Part shown: one piece after another, positions 1 through 6,649 of the stretch
Layout: the number at the start of each line of letters is the position of its first letter
How positions within the stretch are numbered: position 1 is the stretch's first letter
From: Gammaproteobacteria bacterium
GTDB taxonomy: Bacteria > Pseudomonadota > Gammaproteobacteria > Xanthomonadales > Xanthomonadaceae
DNA: 40,033 bases
Reading direction: 5' to 3'
Assembly: GCA_026398715.1 (NCBI GenBank)
Contig: JAPLSI010000136.1
Location: 1 to 40,033, forward strand
The notes under the pieces: generated by a model
What the model was told of the DNA's origin: nothing
Database searches by the model: none
The model's input: the letters and a program-made list of their open reading frames with translations, nothing else
Translations under genes and position numbers: made by a program

Positions 1-1440
1 TTGGCGTGCAGCACGCGACCCTTGATGGCCTGGCCGACCTTGTAGCCGTCCTTCTTCATCTCCGGGCGCTTGCGCAGCATCTCGGCGGTAACGGTGAAGT
101 CCTCGTCCATGATCGGCGCGGGGCCTTTTTCCTTGGCCAACGCCAGGGAAACTTCCCAACCGGCAATCGCCATGTCGCGCGACACGTCTTCGGTGAAGGC
201 GCAGCTTTCCGGCGAGCCGTACTTCATGCGCATCATCGTTACCGTGCTGCCCAGGCCCAAAAAGCCCATGCCATGGCGGCGCTTGCGGGCGATTTCGGCG
301 CGCTGCTGCGGCAGCGGCAGGCCGTTCACTTCCACCACGTTGTCCAGCATGCGGGTGAACACGCGCACGACTTCCTTGTATTCGTCGAAGTCGAAGCTGG
401 CCTTGTCGGTGAAGGGGTCGCGCACGAAGTTGGTCAGGTTGATCGAACCGAGCAGGCAGGCGCCGTAGGGGGGCAGCGGTTGCTCACCACAAGGATTGGT
501 TGCGCGGATGTTCTCGCACCACCAATTGTTGTTCATCTCGTTTACCCGGTCGATCAATATGAAACCTGGTTCGGCGAAGTCGTAGGTGGACGCCATGATG
601 CGGTTCCACAACTGCTGCGCGCGGATGTGGCCGAAGATCTTGCAGGCCACCAGGCCGTCTTCGCGCGTCACGTACATGTCGGAATGCGGCCAGTCGCGCC
701 ACACGACCTGCTTGGGGTCGTTCAGGTCGACTTCGTCCTTTTCCTTCAGGTTGACCGGGAAAACCAGCGGCCAGTCGAGGTCTTTTTCAACCGCGGCCAT
801 GAAGCCGTCGGTGATCAGCAGCGACAGATTGAATTGGCGCAGGCGGCCGTCTTCGCGCTTGGCGCCGATGAATTCCTTCACGTCCGGATGCGACACATCG
901 AAGGTGCCCATCTGCGCGCCGCGGCGACCGCCAGCGGACGACACGGTGAAGCACATCTTGTCGTAGATATCCATGAAGCTAAGCGGGCCGGATGTATACG
1001 CGCCGGCGCCACTCACGTACGCGCCGCGCGGACGCAGCGTGGAAAATTCATAACCGATGCCGCAGCCTGCCTTCAGCGTCAGGCCTGCTTCGTGCACCTT
1101 GTCCAGGATGCCGTCCATGGAATCGGTGATGGTGCCGGACACGGTGCAGTTGATGGTGCTGGTGGCCGGCTTGTGCTCGAGCGCGCCAGCGTTGGAGGTG
1201 ATGCGGCCGGCCGGGATGGCGCCCTTGCGCAGGGCCCACAGGAACAGCTCGAACCAGCGTTCGCGGGCCTCCGGCACCTCGACGTCCGCCAGCGCGCGCG
1301 CGACGCGGCTGTAGGTGTCGTCCATGGTCTGGTCGACCGGGGTGCCATCCTTGGCGGTCAGGCGGTAGTTGCATCGGAATGCCCTGCGCGGCTTGGGTGA
1401 CCAGATCGGCCTTTACCGCTTCCAGGCGAACAGTGCTCAT
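1..1440 (-). CDS. nrdJ: Adenosylcobalamin-dependent (class II) ribonucleotide reductase, N-terminal part, with frame break
   Basis: Reduces ribonucleotides to deoxyribonucleotides in the cytoplasm using a 5'-deoxyadenosyl radical from coenzyme B12. Read on the minus strand, the product opens MSTVRLEAVKADLVTQAAQ. After the frame break it continues with RNR landmarks: AGRITSNAGALEHKPATS, NCTVSGTITDSMDGI, GCGIGYEFSTLRPRG, MNNNWW, and RATNPCGEQPLPPYGACLLGS, which holds the NPCGE active-site loop. The body is open from about 1367 to the left edge, so the C-terminal half lies outside. The start at 1440 (ATG) and the body are in different frames. The switch lies near 1365-1372, where relatives as I recall them have about ten more residues. 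The first in-frame ATG of the body is 1325. Either an assembly error or a real deletion is possible; if real, the true start may be 1325 or the gene may be impaired. Identification is firm; N-terminus uncertain. Confidence 0.88.
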
Positions 1441-1513
1441 CGTGCGTGAATCCTCAATTCTGGCCCCGGTTTTACCGGTGGCTTGTTGTTATTGGCTATG
1501 CAGCGGTTGTGAC

Positions 1514-1590
1514 GGGCGTCTCATGGAAAAGGGTGGTTCCGGGGTGAATCCGCCCGCCGGACCCTAGCCCGGAGACGCCCCTTTTTGTCC
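1514..1590 (+). other. Long hairpin with T-tract between nrdJ and degQ
   Basis: GGGCGTCTC (1514-1522) and GAGACGCCC (1572-1580) form a perfect 9-bp stem. Inside it TCCGG (1538-1542) and CCGGA (1557-1561) can form a second stem. On the plus strand the outer stem runs directly into CTTTTT, like an intrinsic terminator; on the minus strand the same sequence is a folded domain about 75 nt before the nrdJ start codon. It could terminate a short antisense RNA, be a leader domain of nrdJ, or both. Confidence 0.4.
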
Positions 1591-1641
1591 TGTGGATCGA
1601 CCCCATTACGTATTGGCTCGCGCGGCGCACCGGCTGACGAA

Positions 1642-1686
1642 GCCCCACATGGTGGGGCCCTCCCCCGTCGGCCACCCAACATGTGG
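1642..1686 (-). other. Mutually exclusive hairpins in the predicted nrdJ leader
   Basis: GCCCCAC (1642-1648) and GTGGGGC (1652-1658) form a tight 7-bp hairpin with a 3-nt loop. The overlapping CCACATG (1645-1651) can instead pair with CATGTGG (1680-1686). Both pairings are perfect and use the same bases, so only one can form at a time, as in attenuators and riboswitches. No known aptamer consensus was recognised. Confidence 0.35.
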
Positions 1687-1703
1687 TGTGACCGCCGGGG
1701 CCA

Positions 1704-1732
1704 AAAGTACCCCCCTACACTGGCACTGTCAA
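1704..1732 (-). promoter_or_regulatory. Candidate sigma-70 promoter of nrdJ
   Basis: On the minus strand a perfect TTGACA (1732-1727) is followed after 17 nt by TACTTT (1709-1704). Transcription would begin near 1697, giving nrdJ an untranslated leader of about 255 nt, much longer than other leaders in this window. Seen directly; activity is inferred. Confidence 0.5.
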
Positions 1733-1782
1733 CCGCCTGTAACCATGGTGTTTCATAAATTTTTTGCATTGGGGGCAACGGC

Positions 1783-1812
1783 TTGGACAACACTCCTAAG
1801 GCGAATTATTTT
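1783..1812 (+). promoter_or_regulatory. Candidate promoter of the DegQ-type protease gene
   Basis: TTGGAC (1783-1788) is followed after 18 nt by TATTTT (1807-1812), leaving a leader of about 75 nt. A GGAACC about 20 nt further on could belong to an extracytoplasmic stress (sigma-E) promoter, which commonly drives degP/degQ genes, but no matching -10 is clear. Confidence 0.35.
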
Positions 1813-1895
1813 TTGTGAACTTCTTGGCTCAGGAACCGGTCATCCCCATTTGTTAAGCTGGTTTATTCCTTGTTTTCAGCCTCCGGAAGCCTCTC

Positions 1896-3338
1896 ATGCG
1901 CCCCCTGCCCACCCTGTCCCTGATCCTGCTGGCCGCCCTGGGCGGCGGCGTCGCCGCCCGCCTGCTGACCCTGGGCCCCGCCGACGACGGCTCCCCGGAG
2001 GCCCTGGTGCAGTCGGCAGCAACGGCCGCCCTGCCCGCCCTGGCCAATGCCGCCCCGCCCACCCCTGTGGTGGGCGGCGCCCCGATGCCGTCCCTGGCGC
2101 CCATGCTCGAGCGCGTTACCCCTGCGGTGGTGAACATCTATACGAAGCAGGTGGTGCGGGTGAACAACCCGCTGGCGGAATTCTTCGGCGGCGGGCGCTT
2201 CCCGCAGGAACGGGTGCAGCAATCGCTGGGCTCGGGCGTCATCGTTGACGCCACGCGCGGCCTGATCCTGACCAACAACCACGTGGTGGAAGGCGCCGAC
2301 GCGGTGTCGGTCACCCTGTCCGACGGCCGCACCTTCGAAGCCGAGCCGATCGGGTCGGACGCCGATACCGACGTGGCGGTGATCCGCATCACCGCGCCCA
2401 ACCTGACCGCCATCCCGCTGGCTGACTCGTCGGCCTTGCGCGTGGGCGACTACGTGGTGGCGGTCGGCAATCCCTTCGGCCTGGGCCAGACGGTGACCTC
2501 GGGCATCGTGTCGGCCGTGGGCCGCAGCGGCCTGAGTGGCCTGGGCTACCAGAACTTCATCCAGACCGATGCGTCCATCAACCCGGGCAACTCCGGCGGC
2601 GCGCTGGTTAACCTGCGCGGCGAGCTGGTCGGCGTGAATGCAGCCACCTACAACCCGCGCGGCAGCGCGGCCGGCAACATCGGCTTGAGCTTTGCCATTC
2701 CGGTAAACCTGGCGCGCGAGGTGATGCGCCAGCTGATGGCCTACGGCGAAGTGCGCCGCGGCTCGCTGGGCCTGGAAACCCCGGACATGACGGCCGCGTT
2801 GGCCAAGCAGTTCGACGTGGACATCAACCTGCGCGGCGCACTGGTGCGCCGCGTGTATCGCGGATCGCCGGCGGAAGTGGCGGGCGTGAAACCCGGTGAC
2901 GTGATCGTGGCGGTGAACGGCCAGCGCATCGACTCGGGCCAGGGCCTGCACAACATGGAAGGCCTGTTGCCGGTCGGCCAACCGGTGAAGCTGGACCTGC
3001 AGCGCGACGGCAAACTGATCTCCACCACCGCCACCCTGAAGGCACTGGCCAAGGAAGTGGAAGGCGCGACGCTGGATCCGCGCCTTGCCGGCGCGACCTT
3101 CACCGACCTGCCTGAGCGCTACCGCCAGCAAGGCATCAACGGCGTGATAGTGAGCAAGGTAACGCCGGGCAGCCGCGCGGCGCGCAACCAGCTGGACGGC
3201 GGCGACCTGGTGCTGGCGGTGAACCGCCGCGTGGTGGTGGACCTCAACGCCTTCCGCGCGCAGATGTCGCCGCCACCGAAAACCCTGGTGCTGGCGCTGC
3301 AGCGCGGCGGCGCCCGCGGCGAGTTGCCCATGCAATGA
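1896..3338 (+). CDS. degQ: DegQ/DegP-family periplasmic serine protease (HtrA)
   Basis: Envelope quality-control protease that degrades or holds misfolded periplasmic proteins. The 480-residue product has an N-terminal membrane/signal segment (about residues 5-25), a trypsin-like domain with catalytic triad His129 (TNNHVVEGA), Asp159 (DTDVAVIR) and Ser233 (GNSGGALV), then two PDZ domains (about 275-365 and 390-475). The protease loop after VNNPLAEFFGGG is short, as in DegQ rather than DegP, and total length fits DegQ. The ATG has a Shine-Dalgarno-like GGAAG 8 nt upstream. It is transcribed divergently from nrdJ. A DegP or MucD name would be equally defensible; the family is certain. Confidence 0.93.
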   Translation: MRPLPTLSLILLAALGGGVAARLLTLGPADDGSPEALVQSAATAALPALANAAPPTPVVGGAPMPSLAPMLERVTPAVVNIYTKQVVRVNNPLAEFFGGGRFPQERVQQSLGSGVIVDATRGLILTNNHVVEGADAVSVTLSDGRTFEAEPIGSDADTDVAVIRITAPNLTAIPLADSSALRVGDYVVAVGNPFGLGQTVTSGIVSAVGRSGLSGLGYQNFIQTDASINPGNSGGALVNLRGELVGVNAATYNPRGSAAGNIGLSFAIPVNLAREVMRQLMAYGEVRRGSLGLETPDMTAALAKQFDVDINLRGALVRRVYRGSPAEVAGVKPGDVIVAVNGQRIDSGQGLHNMEGLLPVGQPVKLDLQRDGKLISTTATLKALAKEVEGATLDPRLAGATFTDLPERYRQQGINGVIVSKVTPGSRAARNQLDGGDLVLAVNRRVVVDLNAFRAQMSPPPKTLVLALQRGGARGELPMQ

Positions 3339-3413
3339 ATTTAAGGCAGGCTCAGCCAACACGGCTTAACCTGCAGTGCGTCACACCCAACACGTCACAC
3401 AGGAAGCAAGACC

Positions 3414-3704
3414 ATGGCCAACGATTCCAACAACGGCAAAGCTGCAACCGAAAGCATCGTCGAAAAAGCCGCGCTTGCGCGTGACCAGGTAACGGTCGGC
3501 GTGGCGGATGCGGTTGAAAGCGGCATGGAAGCGGCGCGCAACGCCAAAGCCGTGCTCGACGAAAAACTCGAAGGGCTGATCGACTCCGGCAAGGACGTCA
3601 TCGACCAGGCGGAAGACCTGATCCGCACGCGTCCCTGGGTAAGCTTCGGCGCTGCATTCGCCGCGGGTTACCTGATCGCGAAGCTGACCCGTTCGAAAGA
3701 TTGA
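3414..3704 (+). CDS. DUF883 / YqjD-ElaB family membrane-anchored protein
   Basis: Small 96-residue protein with a long amphipathic, charged helix (about residues 10-70) and a C-terminal hydrophobic anchor containing RPWVSFGAAFAAGYLIAKL, the glycine-spaced tail typical of DUF883. E. coli members YqjD and ElaB are stationary-phase inner-membrane proteins that bind ribosomes; the same role here is inferred. A strong AGGAAG site precedes the ATG. It is followed after 3 nt by a holin-like gene, giving the same order as E. coli yqjD-yqjE, so the three genes to 4561 almost certainly form one operon. Confidence 0.88.
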   Translation: MANDSNNGKAATESIVEKAALARDQVTVGVADAVESGMEAARNAKAVLDEKLEGLIDSGKDVIDQAEDLIRTRPWVSFGAAFAAGYLIAKLTRSKD

Positions 3705-3707
3705 TCC

Positions 3708-4196
3708 GTGCCCGCTCTGGACGCTGCAGAGCGATTGAAGCAGGACGTCAGCGCGCTGCTTGAAGCAGGGCGCGGCGTCGCACGCGAATACGCCACCGCC
3801 GGAAGCTCCTTCCGGCGTCTGGTGCTGTCCGACATCTCGCTGGCGCGGGTCGCGCTGATCCGCGGACTGGTGTTCCTTATCCTGGGCGCGCTGATGCTCG
3901 GCACGGCCTGGGTCACGATGATGGTGATGATCGTGATCGCCCTGACGCAGACTGGCATGTCGCTGTTGTGGGCCTTGTTCATTCCGCTGGTGCTGAGTTT
4001 GTGCATTGCCTGGTACGCCTGGCGTGTCGCGCGCAAGGCGCTGGCCTTTGCCGACCTGGATGCCACGCGCCGGCAACTGGCGATCATCTTTCCGCCCACG
4101 CAACCGATATCGACCGAGTCGGCCACGGGCGCGCCCAATCCCGGCCCGCCCGATCCCGAAGGCAAGACCGACGACGTGGCGCCGAAAGTGCCATGA
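3708..4196 (+). CDS. Phage-holin-superfamily membrane protein (YqjE/DUF1469-like)
   Basis: 162 residues with a GTG start just after the DUF883 stop. Two strong transmembrane helices are visible (about residues 47-72, LIRGLVFLILGALMLGTAW, and 80-105, LLWALFIPLVLSLCIAW), followed by VARKALAFADLDATRRQL and a proline-rich cytoplasmic tail. This is the layout of the YqjE family, grouped with holins by fold but encoded as a housekeeping partner of YqjD. Its stop overlaps the next start (ATGA). Biochemical role unknown; no lysis cassette is nearby, so prophage origin is unlikely. Confidence 0.82.
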   Translation: MPALDAAERLKQDVSALLEAGRGVAREYATAGSSFRRLVLSDISLARVALIRGLVFLILGALMLGTAWVTMMVMIVIALTQTGMSLLWALFIPLVLSLCIAWYAWRVARKALAFADLDATRRQLAIIFPPTQPISTESATGAPNPGPPDPEGKTDDVAPKVP

Positions 4197-4561
4197 GCAT
4201 CGAAGACCGTTTGAAAGTGGTGCAGATGGCCGAGATAGATTGCGAGGCGTCGGTTATCCGCGCGCGTGATTCGTGGGGCAAGCTGGGCGCCGTGTTCAAG
4301 ACGGCGGCAACGCCGTGGCGCATCGTTACCGTCGGCGCCATCAGCGGCTACCTGATGGGCCGCAGCAACAAGCCCGGCACGTCGAGTGTCGGTGGACAGA
4401 TTTTCAGCACGGCGGCGCAAGCCATCATCACCGCGCTGGGCGCGAGCGCCGCTTCGGGCATCGCCGCCGGCGCGGCGGCCGAAGCCGCCGCCGATGCCAG
4501 CGCCACGGCCACCAGCGACGCACTGCGGCAGGATGCCGCAAGCACCGACGCGCTTGGCTGA
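4193..4561 (+). CDS. Small protein of unknown function, third gene of the YqjD/YqjE-like operon
   Basis: 122 residues starting MSIEDRLKVVQMAEIDCEAS. The ATG overlaps the preceding stop by four bases (ATGA), so it is translationally coupled. Residues about 40-60 (TPWRIVTVGAISGYLMGR) are weakly hydrophobic, and the C-terminal half is an alanine-rich stretch that may form a helix in or along the membrane. By position it corresponds to E. coli yqjK, but I see no clear sequence resemblance and assign no function. An upstream in-frame ATG at 3968 would lie inside the holin gene and is rejected. Confidence 0.7.
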   Translation: MSIEDRLKVVQMAEIDCEASVIRARDSWGKLGAVFKTAATPWRIVTVGAISGYLMGRSNKPGTSSVGGQIFSTAAQAIITALGASAASGIAAGAAAEAAADASATATSDALRQDAASTDALG

Positions 4562-4627
4562 CATCAGCGCCCCCGTTTCGTTTCCCACCTCACACTGGCG
4601 CGCCGTGCACCTGCTGGCGGTGATCGA

Positions 4628-5791
4628 ATGATGCATTCCCCCACCATCGACGACTTGCCGCCGCCGGAAATTCCCGACGACGCCCGCTTGCCCGTGGACG
4701 ACCCGCCGGGAACGCCACCGCCGCCGGATCCGCCGGTGGACGAGGAACCCGCGTCGGGTATCGGCGCCGTTCGCCTGATCGCGGTGATCCTCAGCCTGGC
4801 CGCCTGCTGGCTGGCGCGCGACCTGCTGGTGCCGGTGATGCTGGCGATGATGCTGGCGCTGCTGGGCAATCCGATGGTCAGCCGGCTGGCGCGCATGTGG
4901 GTGCCACGCTGGCTGGGGTCGCTGGTGGTGGTGGTGGGCGGCCTGGTGTTGGCGGTGTGGTTGTCGAGCCTGCTGATCAGCCCGGCGACGGACTGGATGA
5001 AACAGGCGCCGACCCAATTGCGCGAACTCGCGCCGAAACTCAAGAAGCTGACCAAGCAGGTCGAACAAGCCAACAAGGCGGCGGCGTCCATCGTCAACGC
5101 CACCGGCGCGGCCGCGCCCCCCAGCGCCGTGTCCGACGCCGAGAAACCGCGCCCGCCGAATCTGTGGACGCTGATCAGCAGCGCGCCCCGCATCCTCGCC
5201 TCGGTGCTGGCCGTGGCACTGCTGGCCTACTTCTTCCTGGTGTACGGCCAGGGATTGCAGCGACACGCCATCGCGCGATTGCAGGGCGCCAACCAAAAAC
5301 AGGTGACCATCGAAATCCTTCGAACCATCGAAGCCGACCTGTCGCGCTACGTGCTGACCATCAGCGCCATCAACTTCACCCTTGGCCTGATCCTGACCGG
5401 CGGCCTGGTGTGGATGGGCCTGGACTGGTCGGACGCACTGCTGTGGGGCACGCTCGCCGCACTGTTCAACTTCGTGCCCTACGTCGGGCCGTTGACCGGC
5501 GTGATCGTGCTGGGCGTAGTCGGCGTGGTCGCCTTCGACGCCCCCGCGCAGATGATCGTGCCACCCGCGCTGTACCTGGGCCTGCACGTGATCGAATCGC
5601 AATTCGTCACGCCCATCATCCTGGGCCGCCGCATGGCGATCTCGCCACTGGTGATGTTGCTGTGGCTGATGTTGTGGGGATTCCTGTGGGGCATTGCGGG
5701 GCTGCTTCTCGCTGTGCCGATGCTTGCAAGTTTGAAGATCGTTGCGGAGCGTGTAGAGGGCTGGCAAGGCTGGGCCAAAGTCATCGAATAG
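4628..5791 (+). CDS. AI-2E family transporter (PerM/UPF0118 type)
   Basis: 387-residue polytopic inner-membrane protein. After a proline- and aspartate-rich cytoplasmic N-terminus (1-40) come paired hydrophobic helices (about 43-100), a soluble stretch with a coiled-coil-like region (about 115-160), and the conserved C-terminal membrane block with FNFVPYVGPLTGVIVLG and LWGIAGLLLAVPMLASLKIV. The family is named for TqsA, an autoinducer-2 exporter, but members also include Na+/H+ antiporters, so substrate is unknown. It begins ATGATG; the first ATG is used here. A large palindrome follows, possibly ending its transcript. A second paralogue begins at 39007. Confidence 0.88.
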   Translation: MMHSPTIDDLPPPEIPDDARLPVDDPPGTPPPPDPPVDEEPASGIGAVRLIAVILSLAACWLARDLLVPVMLAMMLALLGNPMVSRLARMWVPRWLGSLVVVVGGLVLAVWLSSLLISPATDWMKQAPTQLRELAPKLKKLTKQVEQANKAAASIVNATGAAAPPSAVSDAEKPRPPNLWTLISSAPRILASVLAVALLAYFFLVYGQGLQRHAIARLQGANQKQVTIEILRTIEADLSRYVLTISAINFTLGLILTGGLVWMGLDWSDALLWGTLAALFNFVPYVGPLTGVIVLGVVGVVAFDAPAQMIVPPALYLGLHVIESQFVTPIILGRRMAISPLVMLLWLMLWGFLWGIAGLLLAVPMLASLKIVAERVEGWQGWAKVIE

Positions 5792-5923
5792 CTCGCGCAC
5801 TGGTTTTCTGGCGCGAACGCTTGGCGGCGCCGGGGACGGGTCCGCCCTGGTCGCCCCGGCGTAGCCGAGGCGACCAGGGCGAACCCACCCCCGGCGGCGC
5901 CGAGCGTTCGCGCCGGAAGCGAG
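5792..5923. repeat. 132-bp near-perfect palindrome (REP/BIME-like or terminator)
   Basis: Nested perfect arms flank a central loop: GGCGCGAACGCT (5810-5821) with AGCGTTCGCGCC (5903-5914); GGCGGCGCC (5823-5831) with its copy at 5893-5901; CGCCCTGGTCGCC (5843-5855) with GGCGACCAGGGCG (5869-5881); and CGGC/GCCG in the loop. Outer CTCGC/GCGAG closes it. It fills the gap between the AI-2E transporter and the HAD phosphatase. No T-tract follows, so it is not a classical terminator. It could be a REP doublet or a miniature inverted-repeat element; no second copy was seen in the window. Confidence 0.7.
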
Positions 5924-5929
5924 TAAAAT
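5924..5929 (+). promoter_or_regulatory. -10 element of a probable leaderless promoter (HAD gene)
   Basis: TAAAAT lies exactly 6 nt before the ATG at 5936, and no Shine-Dalgarno sequence is present, so transcription would begin at or next to the start codon. No good -35 is visible because the palindrome arm occupies that position. Confidence 0.35.
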
Positions 5930-5935
5930 GGCCGG

Positions 5936-6649
5936 ATGGATAGCGCTCCCAAGGCACTGAGTCTCGATCTGGATGACACGCTCTGGCCAATCTGGCCGGT
6001 GATCGAGCGGGCCGAAGTTGCGCTGCAGGCGTTCCTGCGCGAACGTTGCCCGCGTACTGCCGACATGTATTCGATCACGCGGATGCGTGAGTTGCGCGAG
6101 GAGATCGCCGCGGCGCATCCGCAGTACGCCCACGACTTCACCCGGCAGCGCAAGTTGTCGCTGGCGCATGCGCTGCGCTGCGCCGGCGATGACGAGTTGC
6201 ATGTGGAGGATGCGTTTACTGCCTTCTATGCCGCGCGCAACGACATCGAGTTCTATCCCGATGCGATTGCGGCGCTGGACCGGCTGGCGGCGCGTTGGCC
6301 GATTGCGGCGCTGACCAATGGCAATGCCGACCTGGGTCGCATCGGCATCGCCGATCGGTTTTCGGTGTTCGTGGCGGCGCGCGATACCGGCCATGCCAAG
6401 CCCGATGCGCCGATCTTCCATTCCGCCTGCCAGCAACTCGGGCTGGCCCCGCACGAAGTGCTGCATGTCGGCGACGACCCGTTGCTGGACGTGGCGGGCG
6501 CGCACTGGGCCGGCATGCGTACCTGCTGGATCAATCGTCGCGACGAAAGCTGGCCGGAACAATTTCCGAAGCCCGACTTGCAGTTCACTACGCTTGAAGC
6601 ATTAGCCGACTGGCTCGATGCCCGACATCCGCACCCGGAGAACGCATGA
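5936..6649 (+). CDS. HAD-superfamily hydrolase (YigB-like phosphatase)
   Basis: 237 residues with all HAD motifs: motif I LDLDDTLW with nucleophile Asp11 and acid/base Asp13, motif II ALTNGN, motif III lysine in GHAKPDAPIF, and motif IV HVGDDPLLDVAGA. The helical cap between motifs I and II (about residues 20-90) and overall size resemble E. coli YigB, a phosphatase acting on the riboflavin intermediate 5-amino-6-(5-phosphoribitylamino)uracil and other small phosphates. The true substrate cannot be read from sequence. The gene overlaps the aminopeptidase start by ATGA, so the two are co-translated. Confidence 0.85.
   Translation: MDSAPKALSLDLDDTLWPIWPVIERAEVALQAFLRERCPRTADMYSITRMRELREEIAAAHPQYAHDFTRQRKLSLAHALRCAGDDELHVEDAFTAFYAARNDIEFYPDAIAALDRLAARWPIAALTNGNADLGRIGIADRFSVFVAARDTGHAKPDAPIFHSACQQLGLAPHEVLHVGDDPLLDVAGAHWAGMRTCWINRRDESWPEQFPKPDLQFTTLEALADWLDARHPHPENA

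Larger units (their letters stand above)
1441..1895. other. 455-bp divergent intergenic control region (nrdJ / degQ)
   Basis: No convincing coding sequence. It holds a minus-strand promoter for nrdJ, a probable plus-strand promoter for the protease gene, two families of inverted repeats (1514-1580 and 1642-1686) and an AT-rich patch around 1750-1820. Most of it (1441-1697) would be transcribed as the nrdJ leader. Confidence 0.6.

Noticed and set aside
6..1400. 464-codon plus-strand open frame opposite nrdJ
   Set aside because: Antisense shadow of strongly conserved ribonucleotide reductase sequence.
1565..1580. Plus-strand AGCCCGGAGACGCCCC, resembling the B12 box of cobalamin riboswitches, with GGTGAATCC upstream
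   Set aside because: It is on the strand opposite nrdJ, lacks the conserved GCCACTG core, and the gene downstream on that strand (degQ) has no link to cobalamin.
1715..1730. TACACTGGCACTGT near the nrdJ promoter as an NrdR box
   Set aside because: Only the ACACT and ACTGT ends resemble the NrdR consensus; the AT-rich centre is absent.
1863..3362. 499-codon open frame antisense to degQ
   Set aside because: Shadow frame of a GC-rich gene; amino-acid content is H/R/A/Q-rich with no motif, whereas the plus-strand protein has an intact catalytic triad.
3708..4196. Holin-family gene as evidence of a prophage
   Set aside because: It lies in a YqjD/YqjE-type operon with no endolysin or phage structural genes around.
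3668..6562. 964-codon minus-strand open frame crossing several genes
   Set aside because: It spans five recognised plus-strand genes and the palindrome, with low-complexity H/Q/R-rich translation; a product of GC bias.
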